In this document: positions 18,085 to 26,032 of the stretch, piece by piece
Numbering within the stretch: the first letter of the stretch is position 1
Layout: each line of letters opens with the position of its first letter
Source of the DNA: Mycolicibacterium sphagni
GTDB taxonomy: Bacteria > Actinomycetota > Actinomycetes > Mycobacteriales > Mycobacteriaceae
DNA length: 64,000 bases
Direction of reading: 5' to 3'
NCBI RefSeq assembly: GCF_002250655.1
Contig: NZ_NOZR01000018.1
Location: 62,001 to 126,000, forward strand
Program-made: the position numbers and the translations under genes
Notes under the pieces: generated by a model
The model's input: only the letters and a program-made list of their open reading frames with translations
Database searches by the model: none
What the model was told of the DNA's origin: nothing

Positions 18085-18144
18085 ATGGCAGTGGGGACGT
18101 TACGCGCCGTACCGGCCGCCCAAGCCTGGTCCGGCTTAGGGTGA
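18085..18144 (+). CDS. Possible 19-residue coupled leader ORF
   Basis: ATG at 18085 with GGAGG at 18072-18076 (8 nt spacing) opens a 19-codon frame ending in a TGA that overlaps the GTG start of the first GAF-ANTAR gene by 4 nt. A good ribosome-binding site plus the overlap suggests translational coupling. The frame is open further upstream (from 17959). No known peptide is recognised. Confidence 0.35.
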   Translation: MAVGTLRAVPAAQAWSGLG

Positions 18145-18848
18145 CGATCCAGGACGAGCTCGTTGCCGCCGTCGATGGCCAGCGTGGCGTGAAGGCCGCC
18201 GACCGGTTGTGTGAAGCCTGTGTGCTGCTGCTGGACGTTGATGCGGCAGCGATTTCGCTTGTTTTCGACGGTGCGAATGCGGGCACGCTTGGCTCCAGCG
18301 GCAGTCCGGCGCGGATATATGACGAACTACAGTTCACCTACGGGGAAGGGCCGTGTTTGGACGCGGTCACTCTGCAGGCTCCGGTGGCCGTGGTAGACCT
18401 TGCCCATCCTGGGGAAGCACGATGGCCCAGCTACGGAAGGGCCATGCTGGAATATCGGATCCGCGGGGTCTTTGCAATGCCGGTTCTGGCGGCGGGCGAG
18501 TATATCGGCGCTTTGGACTTGTTCCGAGCGCGGCCGGGTGCACTGGAGGACGAGCAAGTCGCGGGCGCTGCGGTCGCCGCGGAGCTGGCCGCCGTACCGG
18601 TGCTGGATCTACTCCATGGTGACCTGCAGGCCGCCGTGGACGACCCCGCCAGCAACGCATGGGCCGAGCTGTGCGTCCTGAGCCGGGCCGAGGTCAGCCA
18701 AGCCACCGGAATGTTGGTGGCGCAGTTGGACATAGAGCCGAGAGAGGCGCTGGTGCGGCTGCGTGCCCATGCCTACGCGACGGGCCGGAGCGCCACAGAC
18801 GTCGCTCGAGACATCATCAACCGGCGGTTAAGACTGGAGGCGGACTGA
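18141..18848 (+). CDS. GAF-ANTAR response protein 1
   Basis: 235 residues. The GAF domain spans about 15-155 (sensor fold with FTYGEGPCLDAV and FAMPVLAAGEYIGALDL) and the ANTAR domain about 170-230 (SQATGMLVAQLDIEPREALV). ANTAR domains bind paired RNA hairpins and cause transcription antitermination; GAF domains sense small ligands or redox state. The GTG at 18141 overlaps the stop of a short upstream ORF. First of three GAF-ANTAR genes within 2.4 kb. Targets unknown. Confidence 0.88.
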   Translation: MTIQDELVAAVDGQRGVKAADRLCEACVLLLDVDAAAISLVFDGANAGTLGSSGSPARIYDELQFTYGEGPCLDAVTLQAPVAVVDLAHPGEARWPSYGRAMLEYRIRGVFAMPVLAAGEYIGALDLFRARPGALEDEQVAGAAVAAELAAVPVLDLLHGDLQAAVDDPASNAWAELCVLSRAEVSQATGMLVAQLDIEPREALVRLRAHAYATGRSATDVARDIINRRLRLEAD

Positions 18849-18894
18849 TGTACGCAGACGCACGTCCAAGGACACCCAGGCCGGGAGGTAAGCC

Positions 18895-19653
18895 ATGGTG
18901 AGCGACAACCTTCGCGAAACCCGCGTGCTGAGCGCGGTGGTCTCCCTGGTCGACAGCCTGCTCGATGACTTCGACGTCGTCGACCTGCTCACGGAACTGA
19001 CCGAACGTTGCGCAGAACTGCTCGACGTCGCTTCGGCGGGATTCCTCCTCGCCGACCCGCTGCAACGCCTCCACCTGGTGGCCGCCACCTCCGAACAGGC
19101 GCGCGACCTCGAACTGTTCCAACTGCAGGCCGAGGAGGGGCCCTGCATCGAGTCCTACCAGACGGGCGAGCCGGTTCTTATCGCCGACATGGGTACCCAT
19201 ATCGATCGCTGGCCGCGTTTCGTCAGTGCCGCGGCCGAGGCCGGCTTCTCCTCTGTTTATGCTGTGCCCGTCCGCGCAGCCGGTGCCGTGCTTGGCGCAC
19301 TCGGTCTGTTCGATACCCGGCCCGGTGAACTCACCGAGGCTGATCGACTGGTCGTTCAGACCCTCGCCCATATCGCGTGTGTGGCTGTCCTGCAAGAACA
19401 TCCACCCACGGCCGCAACCGTGATTTCTCCGTTGCGCTCTGCTCTCATCGGCCGTGTCATCGTCGAGCAGGCCAAAGGATTTGTCAGTGAGGTGCTCGGA
19501 GTACCGATGGATGAGGCATTCCGGCTACTTCGGACGTACAGCCGGTCGCGTGGCGAGCACCTGACCGATGTCGCGAGACGATTGATGAGGGATCGGCATA
19601 CCCGGCCGGAGCTGATCCGGTCGCTGACGGAACTGATTCATCGCCGGCGATGA
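18895..19653 (+). CDS. GAF-ANTAR response protein 2
   Basis: 252 residues, ATG at 18895 with GGAGG 7 nt upstream. GAF domain about 15-165 (LQAEEGPCIESYQTGEPVL; GAVLGALGLFDTRPGEL) and ANTAR domain about 180-240 (IVEQAKGFVSEVLGVPMDEA). It is 46 nt downstream of GAF-ANTAR 1 on the same strand and is probably cotranscribed. Likely role: ligand-controlled RNA-binding antiterminator. Confidence 0.88.
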   Translation: MVSDNLRETRVLSAVVSLVDSLLDDFDVVDLLTELTERCAELLDVASAGFLLADPLQRLHLVAATSEQARDLELFQLQAEEGPCIESYQTGEPVLIADMGTHIDRWPRFVSAAAEAGFSSVYAVPVRAAGAVLGALGLFDTRPGELTEADRLVVQTLAHIACVAVLQEHPPTAATVISPLRSALIGRVIVEQAKGFVSEVLGVPMDEAFRLLRTYSRSRGEHLTDVARRLMRDRHTRPELIRSLTELIHRRR

Positions 19654-19662
19654 GCGCTGCTC

Positions 19663-20481
19663 TCATTGTTGACGTGCCCGGGCCCGCCGGACCGCCTCCT
19701 CGACGAGCTGTTCGGCCACGTCAGCCAGTTTGACGTGCTCGCGTTGGCTGATGCGGGTGAGACGGTCGAACGCCTCCTGCGCGGTGCCGCCCGAGCGACT
19801 GCGGAGGATGCCGATCGCCTGGTCGATCACCGCGCGGCTGCGCAGGGCCTGCTGCAGTTGCGTCGTGCGCAGCTTGGTGCTGGCCAGCAGTTGCGTGTTG
19901 TACACCGACACCGCTGCGGGTCCGGCGAATTGGCTTCCCAATTGGATGGCGTGCTCCGCGAACGCGTCTCGGGCGTAGGCGTAGGAATTGATCGCGCCGA
20001 CGACCCGGCTGCCGACGATGAGCGGTAGCGCCAGCACGGAATGCACACCCATGCGGGCCACTGCGCCACCCAAATGCGGCCAGCGGCGGTCGCTGCCCAA
20101 CGAACCACTCACCGCGGGTCGCCCCGAACGAATGCAGGTGATACACGGCCCCTCGCCGAGCTTCTCGTACTGCAGAGTGTCGATGAGCCGAACGAACTCC
20201 GCGGTCACCGACCACGCCAGGATGTATAAATGGCCGTCATCTGAGCCGGTGTCGTGGGGGCGAACCAGCGTGACTGCGGCGCCGTCGGCGCCTGGTATCG
20301 CCTGAACGGCGAATTGCGCTATCTGGCCGAGTATTTCGTCGACAGTGCACGCGTCCGAGACGATTCCCGCCAAACCGCTGAGCCCGGCGTACAGGTCCAG
20401 CTCGTCAGCCTGCAGTTGGGCCGCGGAGAGCTCTGGACCCGGGGGCGGCTTACGTTCGGGCTGTGCGTCGTAGTCGTCCAT
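19663..20481 (-). CDS. GAF-ANTAR response protein 3
   Basis: 272 residues from the ATG at 20481 (a GTG one codon earlier is less likely because the GACGAGG site fits the ATG). GAF domain about 35-185 (YEKLGEGPCITCIRSGRPAV), ANTAR about 205-265 (SRAVIDQAIGILRSRSGGTA; LVEEAVRRARARQQ). It is convergent with GAF-ANTAR 2, with 9 nt between the stops. The ANTAR end resembles the remnant at 28.4-28.6 kb closely, so these two are probably paralogous. Confidence 0.88.
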   Translation of the reverse strand: MDDYDAQPERKPPPGPELSAAQLQADELDLYAGLSGLAGIVSDACTVDEILGQIAQFAVQAIPGADGAAVTLVRPHDTGSDDGHLYILAWSVTAEFVRLIDTLQYEKLGEGPCITCIRSGRPAVSGSLGSDRRWPHLGGAVARMGVHSVLALPLIVGSRVVGAINSYAYARDAFAEHAIQLGSQFAGPAAVSVYNTQLLASTKLRTTQLQQALRSRAVIDQAIGILRSRSGGTAQEAFDRLTRISQREHVKLADVAEQLVEEAVRRARARQQ

Positions 20482-20549
20482 CACCTCGTCTCCCAGGCGC
20501 TACGGGCGGGGACGGCGACGCCCCCGTGCCATCAACTTACTCGTCATCC

Positions 20550-22184
20550 TCAGGTGACCAGTGACAACGCGTGAGCTCGCCGCAACTTGCCCGATGGGGT
20601 CTTCGGAATGATTCCCGGAGCGAGCACCACCACGCTGCGTGGCCGGGCGTTGACTTCGATGACCACCTCGTGGACCACTTGGTGCTCGATACGGCGTACC
20701 GCCTCACGATCGCCGAACTCTTTGGACTCCACCGCAACTGCGAACGATTCGCGGGAATGCCCGGCATCGAGCCGGACGGCCACCGCGCAGCCCGGCCGCA
20801 CTCCGTCGACGCGGGCAGCAGCGCGCTCGATATCGGTCGGATAAATGTTGCGCCCGGCCATGATGATGACGTCCTTTAGCCGGCCACATACGACGATCTC
20901 GTCCTTCTCGGTGAGGTAGCCCAGGTCACCGGTGTCGTACCAGCCCTGGTCGTCCTGCGCCGAGATGAACCCGGCGACCGTGGTGTAGCCCGGCGTGACA
21001 GGTTCCCCCCGGAGTTGGATCACGCCGACGCCGCGAGCGCTCAGTACGACACCGTCTTCGTCGACGATGCGGGCCTCCAGGCCGTCCAGCAGCCGGCCGA
21101 GCGTCACCAGGCGCCGGGTGTTCCCGCGGGTCGCCGGTACCGCGCGATGCAGGACAGCCAGGAGGTCGGCGTCGACCTCGTCGACGGTCATACCTACGCC
21201 ACACGCGGAAAACGATGCCGCGACGGTGGTTTCGGCCATGCCGTAGGCGGGCAGGATCGCCTCCGGTGCCAACCCGTGGGGTGCGCCTGCCGCACACAAG
21301 TTCTCCACATCGGCGGGATCGACCTGTTCCGCCCCGGACAACGCCCACCGAAGCGACGACAGATCGAAATCGCCTGGCGTCGCCAGGCTGCGCAGCCTCT
21401 TCGCCAAGAGGGTGTAGGCGAAGTTGGGGGCTGCCGTCATGGTCGCCTTGTATTTGTCAATCAGTTTGACCCACAACAAGTTATCGCGCAGAAAATCCAT
21501 CGGGGTGACCTTGATCAGCTCGACACCGAAGTACATGGGCACGGTGAGGAAGCCGGTCATACCCATGTCGTGGAAACACGGCAGCCAGCTGACGATCACG
21601 TCGGAATCGAGGTCGACCTTGGCGCCGACAAACATCGCCTCGGCGTTCGCCACGACATTGGCGTGGGTGATGTGAACTGCCTTGGGAGAGCCGGTCGACC
21701 CGGACGTCAGTTGCATCAGGGCGAGGTCGTCGTCGTAGCTCTGGATGGGACGCACCGCTGTCGACTTCAGTAGTTCGTCGGTGGTCACCACCCGCATCCC
21801 GCGCTCGGCGATAAGCGGCGCAGCCGGCAGGAAAGGCTCTCCGACGACGACGGTCTTGGCGTCGATCGTGTCGAGTACCGCGGCGGTCTCCTCCGCCCAG
21901 CGCAGAAGGTCAGTGCGTGGCGTGGGCTGGTGCAGCATGGTGACACTGGCGCCGCGAATCCAGATGCCCTGCGCGGTCGGCGCGATGTCAACTGGGGCGC
22001 CTGCGAGGACCGCCACAGCATCGCCGTGGCCCACACCGGCCGCCGCCAGGCCACCGGCGATCCGGCATGCGCGCGCGTGCACCTCAGCCCAGGTATGTCG
22101 CACGGGGGCATCGGGCTCCCCGGTGACCATCCCCTTCATGCTCCACCGGGCGTTTTGGAACATCGTCTCGGTGAACTGGCTCAT
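20550..22184 (-). CDS. Fatty-acyl-AMP ligase (FadD/FAAL type)
   Basis: 544 residues. ATG at 22184 with GAAGGAAGG upstream. ANL-superfamily motifs: LTSGSTGSPKAV (A3, about 165), the FAAL-type SWLPCFHDMGM, the segment TMTAAPNFAYTLLAKRL, then YDTGDLGYLTEKDEIVVCGR and a C-terminal Lys region (IPKTPSGKLRR). FAALs activate fatty acids as acyl-adenylates and pass them to carrier proteins or polyketide synthases rather than to CoA. No carrier protein or PKS is adjacent, so the acceptor is unknown. It is about as short as the FadD33/MbtM type. Confidence 0.85.
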   Translation of the reverse strand: MSQFTETMFQNARWSMKGMVTGEPDAPVRHTWAEVHARACRIAGGLAAAGVGHGDAVAVLAGAPVDIAPTAQGIWIRGASVTMLHQPTPRTDLLRWAEETAAVLDTIDAKTVVVGEPFLPAAPLIAERGMRVVTTDELLKSTAVRPIQSYDDDLALMQLTSGSTGSPKAVHITHANVVANAEAMFVGAKVDLDSDVIVSWLPCFHDMGMTGFLTVPMYFGVELIKVTPMDFLRDNLLWVKLIDKYKATMTAAPNFAYTLLAKRLRSLATPGDFDLSSLRWALSGAEQVDPADVENLCAAGAPHGLAPEAILPAYGMAETTVAASFSACGVGMTVDEVDADLLAVLHRAVPATRGNTRRLVTLGRLLDGLEARIVDEDGVVLSARGVGVIQLRGEPVTPGYTTVAGFISAQDDQGWYDTGDLGYLTEKDEIVVCGRLKDVIIMAGRNIYPTDIERAAARVDGVRPGCAVAVRLDAGHSRESFAVAVESKEFGDREAVRRIEHQVVHEVVIEVNARPRSVVVLAPGIIPKTPSGKLRRAHALSLVT

Positions 22185-22548
22185 GGAGCCTTCCTTCTGC
22201 TGGCCGCGCAACGGCGTGACCTGCAATGTTGGGGCCACAGGCAGACTGCTGCGAGTGCCGTGGGAGAGCAGCGCTTGCTGGGCCACGCGCCCCGAGCGGG
22301 CGCCAAAACTGCGGGCCGGCCGACGTCGGGCCGAGGGGCCGGCTCGGCGGGGAGTTCAGATCGCCGCCGTGACGTTTCCGGGAGGCTGGTGGGTCAGCCG
22401 CATTGACCGTACCGCGCCAACGTGCCGGCAGTCGAAGGCTCGCAGGCGATTGTCCTGACCCAGGTGTTTGTCCCGGCTGACCGGCGGCATCGCTGGCAAA
22501 GGTGATGTAGCTTCAATCGACGGTCAGGGGCATGCCGAGGAGTACGTG
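22185..22548. other. Divergent intergenic region between FAAL and kinase genes
   Basis: 364 nt, GC-rich, between the divergent starts at 22184 and 22549. It should hold both promoters. I see no palindrome, repeat or small ORF with a ribosome-binding site that stands out. Confidence 0.4.
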
Positions 22549-24351
22549 GTGGATGGCACACCATTCGGGCACTATCAGCTGCAGGAGCTGATAGGTCGCG
22601 GCGGTATGGGCGAGGTCTACCGCGCTTTCGACACCAAGACCGACCGGATCGTCGCCATCAAGGTGCTCCCGCACCGGCTCGCCGAGGACGTCGTCTTCCA
22701 GCAACGTTTCAGGCGGGAAGCGCAGGCGGCCGCCGCCCTCAACGAACCGCATGTCGTGCCGATTCACGGCTACGGCGAGATCGACGGCCGGCTCTATCTC
22801 GATATGCGACTGATCGAAGGCCGCACGCTGGGCGCCATCCTCGCCGATACCGGGAAGTCGTTGGATCCTGCCCTGGCAGTCGGCATCGTCGAACAGGTCG
22901 CCGCCGCATTGGATGCCGCCCACGCGACAGGCCTGATCCACCGCGACGTCAAGCCTTCCAACATCCTGATCACCGGGCGCGACTTCGCCTACCTCATCGA
23001 CTTCGGTTTGGCCCGCACCGCCGGTGAGGCCGGGTTGACCACTGCCGGAAGCACATTGGGCACCCTGGCCTATATGGCCCCGGAGCGGTTCAGCGGCGGT
23101 CAGGCCGATCCTCGCTCCGATGTCTATGCCCTGACATGCGTGCTGTACGAATGCCTTACCGGCTCTCGGCCGTACCCGGACGACAGCCTGGAGCAGCAGA
23201 TCGCCGGGCATATCACCACACCCGCGCCGCGTCCGTCCGACAAGGACTCCAGGCTGGCGGCGTTCGACGCCGTCATCGCCAAGGGCATGGCCAAAAAGCC
23301 TGAGCAGCGTTACCAGAGCGCCGGCCAGTTGGCGGCAGCAGCATGTCAGGCACTGAGCATCAAAGCGCGGAAGCCGGGCAGCTCAGGGCGGCACGCGCTG
23401 GCCGCGAGCCCCCAGCGGAGCCGGCGTCGCGCCCTGCTCGCGGTGGGCGCCGCGGTGCTGCTGATCGCGGCCGCGGGCATCGGAGTCTGGCAGTGGCGGG
23501 CAGCGGACAACCGCTCGAGCAATGCGTCGAGTCTGGCCGGCACGGCATCCAGCACCGATTCGGTGCCGGCAGCCTTAGAGGTCGTGCCATCGATCGCCGC
23601 AGCCGTGCCGCCCAAGATTCGGGACTCCGGCCGATTGATTGTCGGCGTCAACATCCCTTATGCACCAAACGAATTCACCGACGCCGACGGTAAGATCGTT
23701 GGCTTCGACGTCGATCTGATGAACGCTGTCGCCCGGACCCTCGGCCTCACCCCGGAGTACCGCGAGACCGCGTTCGAAGCGATCATCCCGTCGGTGCGTG
23801 CCGGTGACGTCAACCTGGGGATGTCGTCGTTCACCGACACCAAGGAACGCGAACAGGCCGCCGACTTCGTCACCTACTTCCGGGCCGGCACCCTGTGGGC
23901 GCAGCGGCCCGGTAAGGCGATCGACCCCGACAACGCATGTGGACTCAAGGTCGGGGTGGCCTATCCGTCGCTGCAGGAGTCAGTGGAGCTACCGGCCAAG
24001 AGCGCCGCCTGCGTGGCGGCAGGCAAGCCTGCGATCAAGAAGGTGGTCTACACCCGCCAGGACGACCTCAACACCGCGCTAACCGCCGGCGAGGTCGACG
24101 CGATGTCCGCCGACTCGCCCGTCACCGGATTCGCGATCAAGACCAGCGGCGGGCAGCTCGAAGCCGCGGGCGCGGTGTTCGACTCCGCGCCCTACGGCTG
24201 GCCGGTCGCCAAGGATTCCGGCCTCGCCCCATCGCTTCAGCAGGCGCTGGAGCATCTGATCCAGACGGGGGAGTACCGCACGATCGCCACAATCTGGGGT
24301 GTCGAGAAGGGCATTATCGACAAGCCGGCGATCAACGCTGCCGTTCGCTAG
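22549..24351 (+). CDS. Ser/Thr protein kinase fused to an extracellular amino-acid-type solute-binding domain
   Basis: 600 residues from the second of two GTG codons (22549; GAGGAG at 22537-22542 gives 6 nt spacing). Cytosolic Hanks-type kinase about 5-275: Gly loop GRGGMGEVY, VAIKVL lysine near 40, HRDVKPSN (catalytic Asp133), DFG at 151, activation segment ending YMAPERF. One membrane helix lies at about 294-315 (LLAVGAAVLLIAAAGIGVW). Outside the membrane is a family-3 solute-binding domain (about 345-595), as in glutamine-binding proteins. This is a one-protein receptor: ligand binding outside could control kinase activity inside. Most mycobacterial Pkn proteins carry PASTA, NHL or other sensor domains instead. 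The ligand is unknown, and no cognate permease is adjacent. Confidence 0.88.
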   Translation: MDGTPFGHYQLQELIGRGGMGEVYRAFDTKTDRIVAIKVLPHRLAEDVVFQQRFRREAQAAAALNEPHVVPIHGYGEIDGRLYLDMRLIEGRTLGAILADTGKSLDPALAVGIVEQVAAALDAAHATGLIHRDVKPSNILITGRDFAYLIDFGLARTAGEAGLTTAGSTLGTLAYMAPERFSGGQADPRSDVYALTCVLYECLTGSRPYPDDSLEQQIAGHITTPAPRPSDKDSRLAAFDAVIAKGMAKKPEQRYQSAGQLAAAACQALSIKARKPGSSGRHALAASPQRSRRRALLAVGAAVLLIAAAGIGVWQWRAADNRSSNASSLAGTASSTDSVPAALEVVPSIAAAVPPKIRDSGRLIVGVNIPYAPNEFTDADGKIVGFDVDLMNAVARTLGLTPEYRETAFEAIIPSVRAGDVNLGMSSFTDTKEREQAADFVTYFRAGTLWAQRPGKAIDPDNACGLKVGVAYPSLQESVELPAKSAACVAAGKPAIKKVVYTRQDDLNTALTAGEVDAMSADSPVTGFAIKTSGGQLEAAGAVFDSAPYGWPVAKDSGLAPSLQQALEHLIQTGEYRTIATIWGVEKGIIDKPAINAAVR

Positions 24352-24353
24352 TC

Positions 24354-24806
24354 CTAGTCCTCGTCCTCGTCGTCGATGACGTGCATGGCGGCCTCTTCGG
24401 CCGATGCCGCGCCGCCGTCGATGCCGACGTCGGAGGCGAACAGCTCCGAGTCGTCGTCCTCCCCGAAGCCTTCGTTGGACGCCACCAACCTGCCCGACCT
24501 TGCCCTGCCCACCTCGTCGTCTTCGGGGAACTCTGACTCTTGTTCGGAACCGTCGTCGTTGAGCTCGTCGAGCACATTGTTCAGCCGGGCAACCGGGTCG
24601 GGCTCCTCCTCGGCGAGCAGCTCGTCAAGGGTTTCCGGGCCGGGATGGTCCAGGTTCGTGCGGGCGTAGGGCCGTTCCGGAGGTGAGATCCCCTCGTCGA
24701 GGATGTCGTCGACGCCGCGGTCGACCAAGGTGTCCTCGGGCTGGAGCTGGTTGTCGTCGTCGATGCTGTATTCGCCGGTATCGGTGCTGTCATCCCAGGT
24801 GCTCAC
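24354..24806 (-). CDS. Acidic DUF5709-like protein
   Basis: 150 residues, very acidic (many Asp/Glu, C-terminus DDEDED), with no membrane segment. It contains YSIDDDNQLQPEDTLVDRGV and PPERPYARTNLDHPG, segments typical of the actinobacterial DUF5709 family. Function unknown; probably partly disordered. Convergent with the kinase gene, 2 nt between stops. Confidence 0.75.
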   Translation of the reverse strand: MSTWDDSTDTGEYSIDDDNQLQPEDTLVDRGVDDILDEGISPPERPYARTNLDHPGPETLDELLAEEEPDPVARLNNVLDELNDDGSEQESEFPEDDEVGRARSGRLVASNEGFGEDDDSELFASDVGIDGGAASAEEAAMHVIDDEDED

Positions 24807-24862
24807 TGCTCCAGAATGTCACGGCCGATGTCCGCCACCTAGCTGTTCGCCCGCAAACGGCA

Positions 24863-25336
24863 CTATCGCTGCCCGGCACTGTCATTGTGCGTGGGGATCA
24901 GGCGGCGGGGGCCGGGTCCTTGTTGGGAGAGCTGATCGTCGGGGTTGACGATGCGGCAGGTGGTCAGCGAAAGACATCCGCATCCAATACAGCCGGTGAG
25001 TTCTGCTTCCAGACACTCGATTTCGCGGCGGCGGGCTTGCAGTTGTGCGTGCCAGCGCCGCGATATCCGGGTCCAGTCGGTCTTGCTGGGCATCCGGTCG
25101 GCGGGCAGGCCGTCGAGGATTGTCGCGACCTCGGCGAGGGTGACGCCGAAGCGGCGGGCGGCCTGGATGATGCTGATGCGACGCAGTACGTGGCGGGGAT
25201 AGCGGCGTTGGTTCCCCGGTGTACGTAGCGCGGTGATCAGTCCCTGGTCGTCGTAGAAGCGCACGGCGCTGGTGGCGATGCCGGCACGCTGGGCGACTTC
25301 GCCGACCGTGAGCATGTCGGTGGGCTTGTGCGACAT
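24863..25336 (-). CDS. soxR: SoxR, MerR-family redox-sensing activator
   Basis: 157 residues from the ATG at 25336 (AGGAG upstream; the frame stays open further but lacks a better site). MerR helix-turn-helix at the N-terminus (LTVGEVAQRAGIATSAVRFY), a dimerisation coiled coil, and the SoxR cluster-binding motif CIGCGCLSLTTC near residue 125 that holds a [2Fe-2S] centre. In actinobacteria SoxR is activated by redox-cycling compounds. The intergenic region holds a matching operator, and the divergent PPOX-type gene is the obvious target. Confidence 0.92.
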   Translation of the reverse strand: MSHKPTDMLTVGEVAQRAGIATSAVRFYDDQGLITALRTPGNQRRYPRHVLRRISIIQAARRFGVTLAEVATILDGLPADRMPSKTDWTRISRRWHAQLQARRREIECLEAELTGCIGCGCLSLTTCRIVNPDDQLSQQGPGPRRLIPTHNDSAGQR

Positions 25337-25352
25337 CGCTTCTCCTGGCGTC

Positions 25353-25383
25353 TTGACTTCAACTGGACTTGAAGTTCTAACGT
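25353..25383 (+). promoter_or_regulatory. SoxR-type promoter and operator
   Basis: ACTTCAA-CTGGAC-TTGAAGT (25356-25375) is a perfect inverted repeat. It sits between TTGACT (25353-25358) and TAACGT (25378-25383), which are separated by 19 bp. The overlong 19-bp spacer with a dyad inside it is the hallmark of MerR/SoxR-activated promoters. It reads toward the gene at 25498. Confidence 0.8.
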
Positions 25384-25497
25384 ACCCGGCGTGGACGACG
25401 GTTTGCCGACCTGGTGCCCACACGCGCCGCCCACAACCGCACCCCAGACCTTTGACCCGACGACGAATTCCTAGGAATCGGAGAGCAGATACCGCCA

Positions 25498-25965
25498 ATG
25501 AAGCCCTCCCAACTGCCGGCCGCGGAACGTGAATTTCTGTTCCACCATCATGTCGCGGCGATGCTCACCGTCGGCGCCGACGGACGACCGAAGGCCGCCA
25601 AGATGGAGCCCGCCATCGTCGACGACCAATTGCTGAGCATTGGTCACCGCCACAAGGTTCGAACTCGCCGACTGCGCCGCGACCCGCGCACTACTCTCTT
25701 CTACGACGCGCCAGGCCCAACGTGGCTGGCTGTCGAGGCCACCGTCGAGATCCTCGACACCTCTGACACTCCCCGCCAGATCGTGGAGTTCATGAGGGTC
25801 CGCCAATGCCGTCCGCGCGGCCCCTTGGCCTGGCACGGTGACAATCACTCCGAAGCGGAACTCGACGAAACCGATTTCATCAGCGCCATGATCGCCGAAG
25901 GCTGCCTGCTGTATCACTTCAGCATCGACAAAATCTACGGGAACCTGTCAGATCCGATCAGCTGA
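25498..25965 (+). CDS. PPOX-fold (pyridoxamine 5'-phosphate oxidase-like) protein, SoxR target
   Basis: 155 residues of the split-barrel flavin/F420-binding family (HHHVAAMLTVGADGRPKAAK near the N-terminus; KVRTRRLRRDPRTTLFYD). Mycobacterial members use FMN or F420 to reduce small molecules. ATG at 25498. It is divergent from soxR with a SoxR-type promoter upstream, so induction by redox-active compounds is likely. Substrate unknown. Confidence 0.82.
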   Translation: MKPSQLPAAEREFLFHHHVAAMLTVGADGRPKAAKMEPAIVDDQLLSIGHRHKVRTRRLRRDPRTTLFYDAPGPTWLAVEATVEILDTSDTPRQIVEFMRVRQCRPRGPLAWHGDNHSEAELDETDFISAMIAEGCLLYHFSIDKIYGNLSDPIS

Positions 25966-26032
25966 GACGCGCTTCTCATCGGCACCGACCGACGTCTGTA
26001 GTTCGCACGCAGACACGATTGCCGCCCAGACC

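Noticed and set aside
17864..18337. Upstream extension of the desaturase frame (about 158 residues)
   Set aside because: Sequence is composition-driven, overlaps the GAF-ANTAR gene, and lacks similarity to desaturases.
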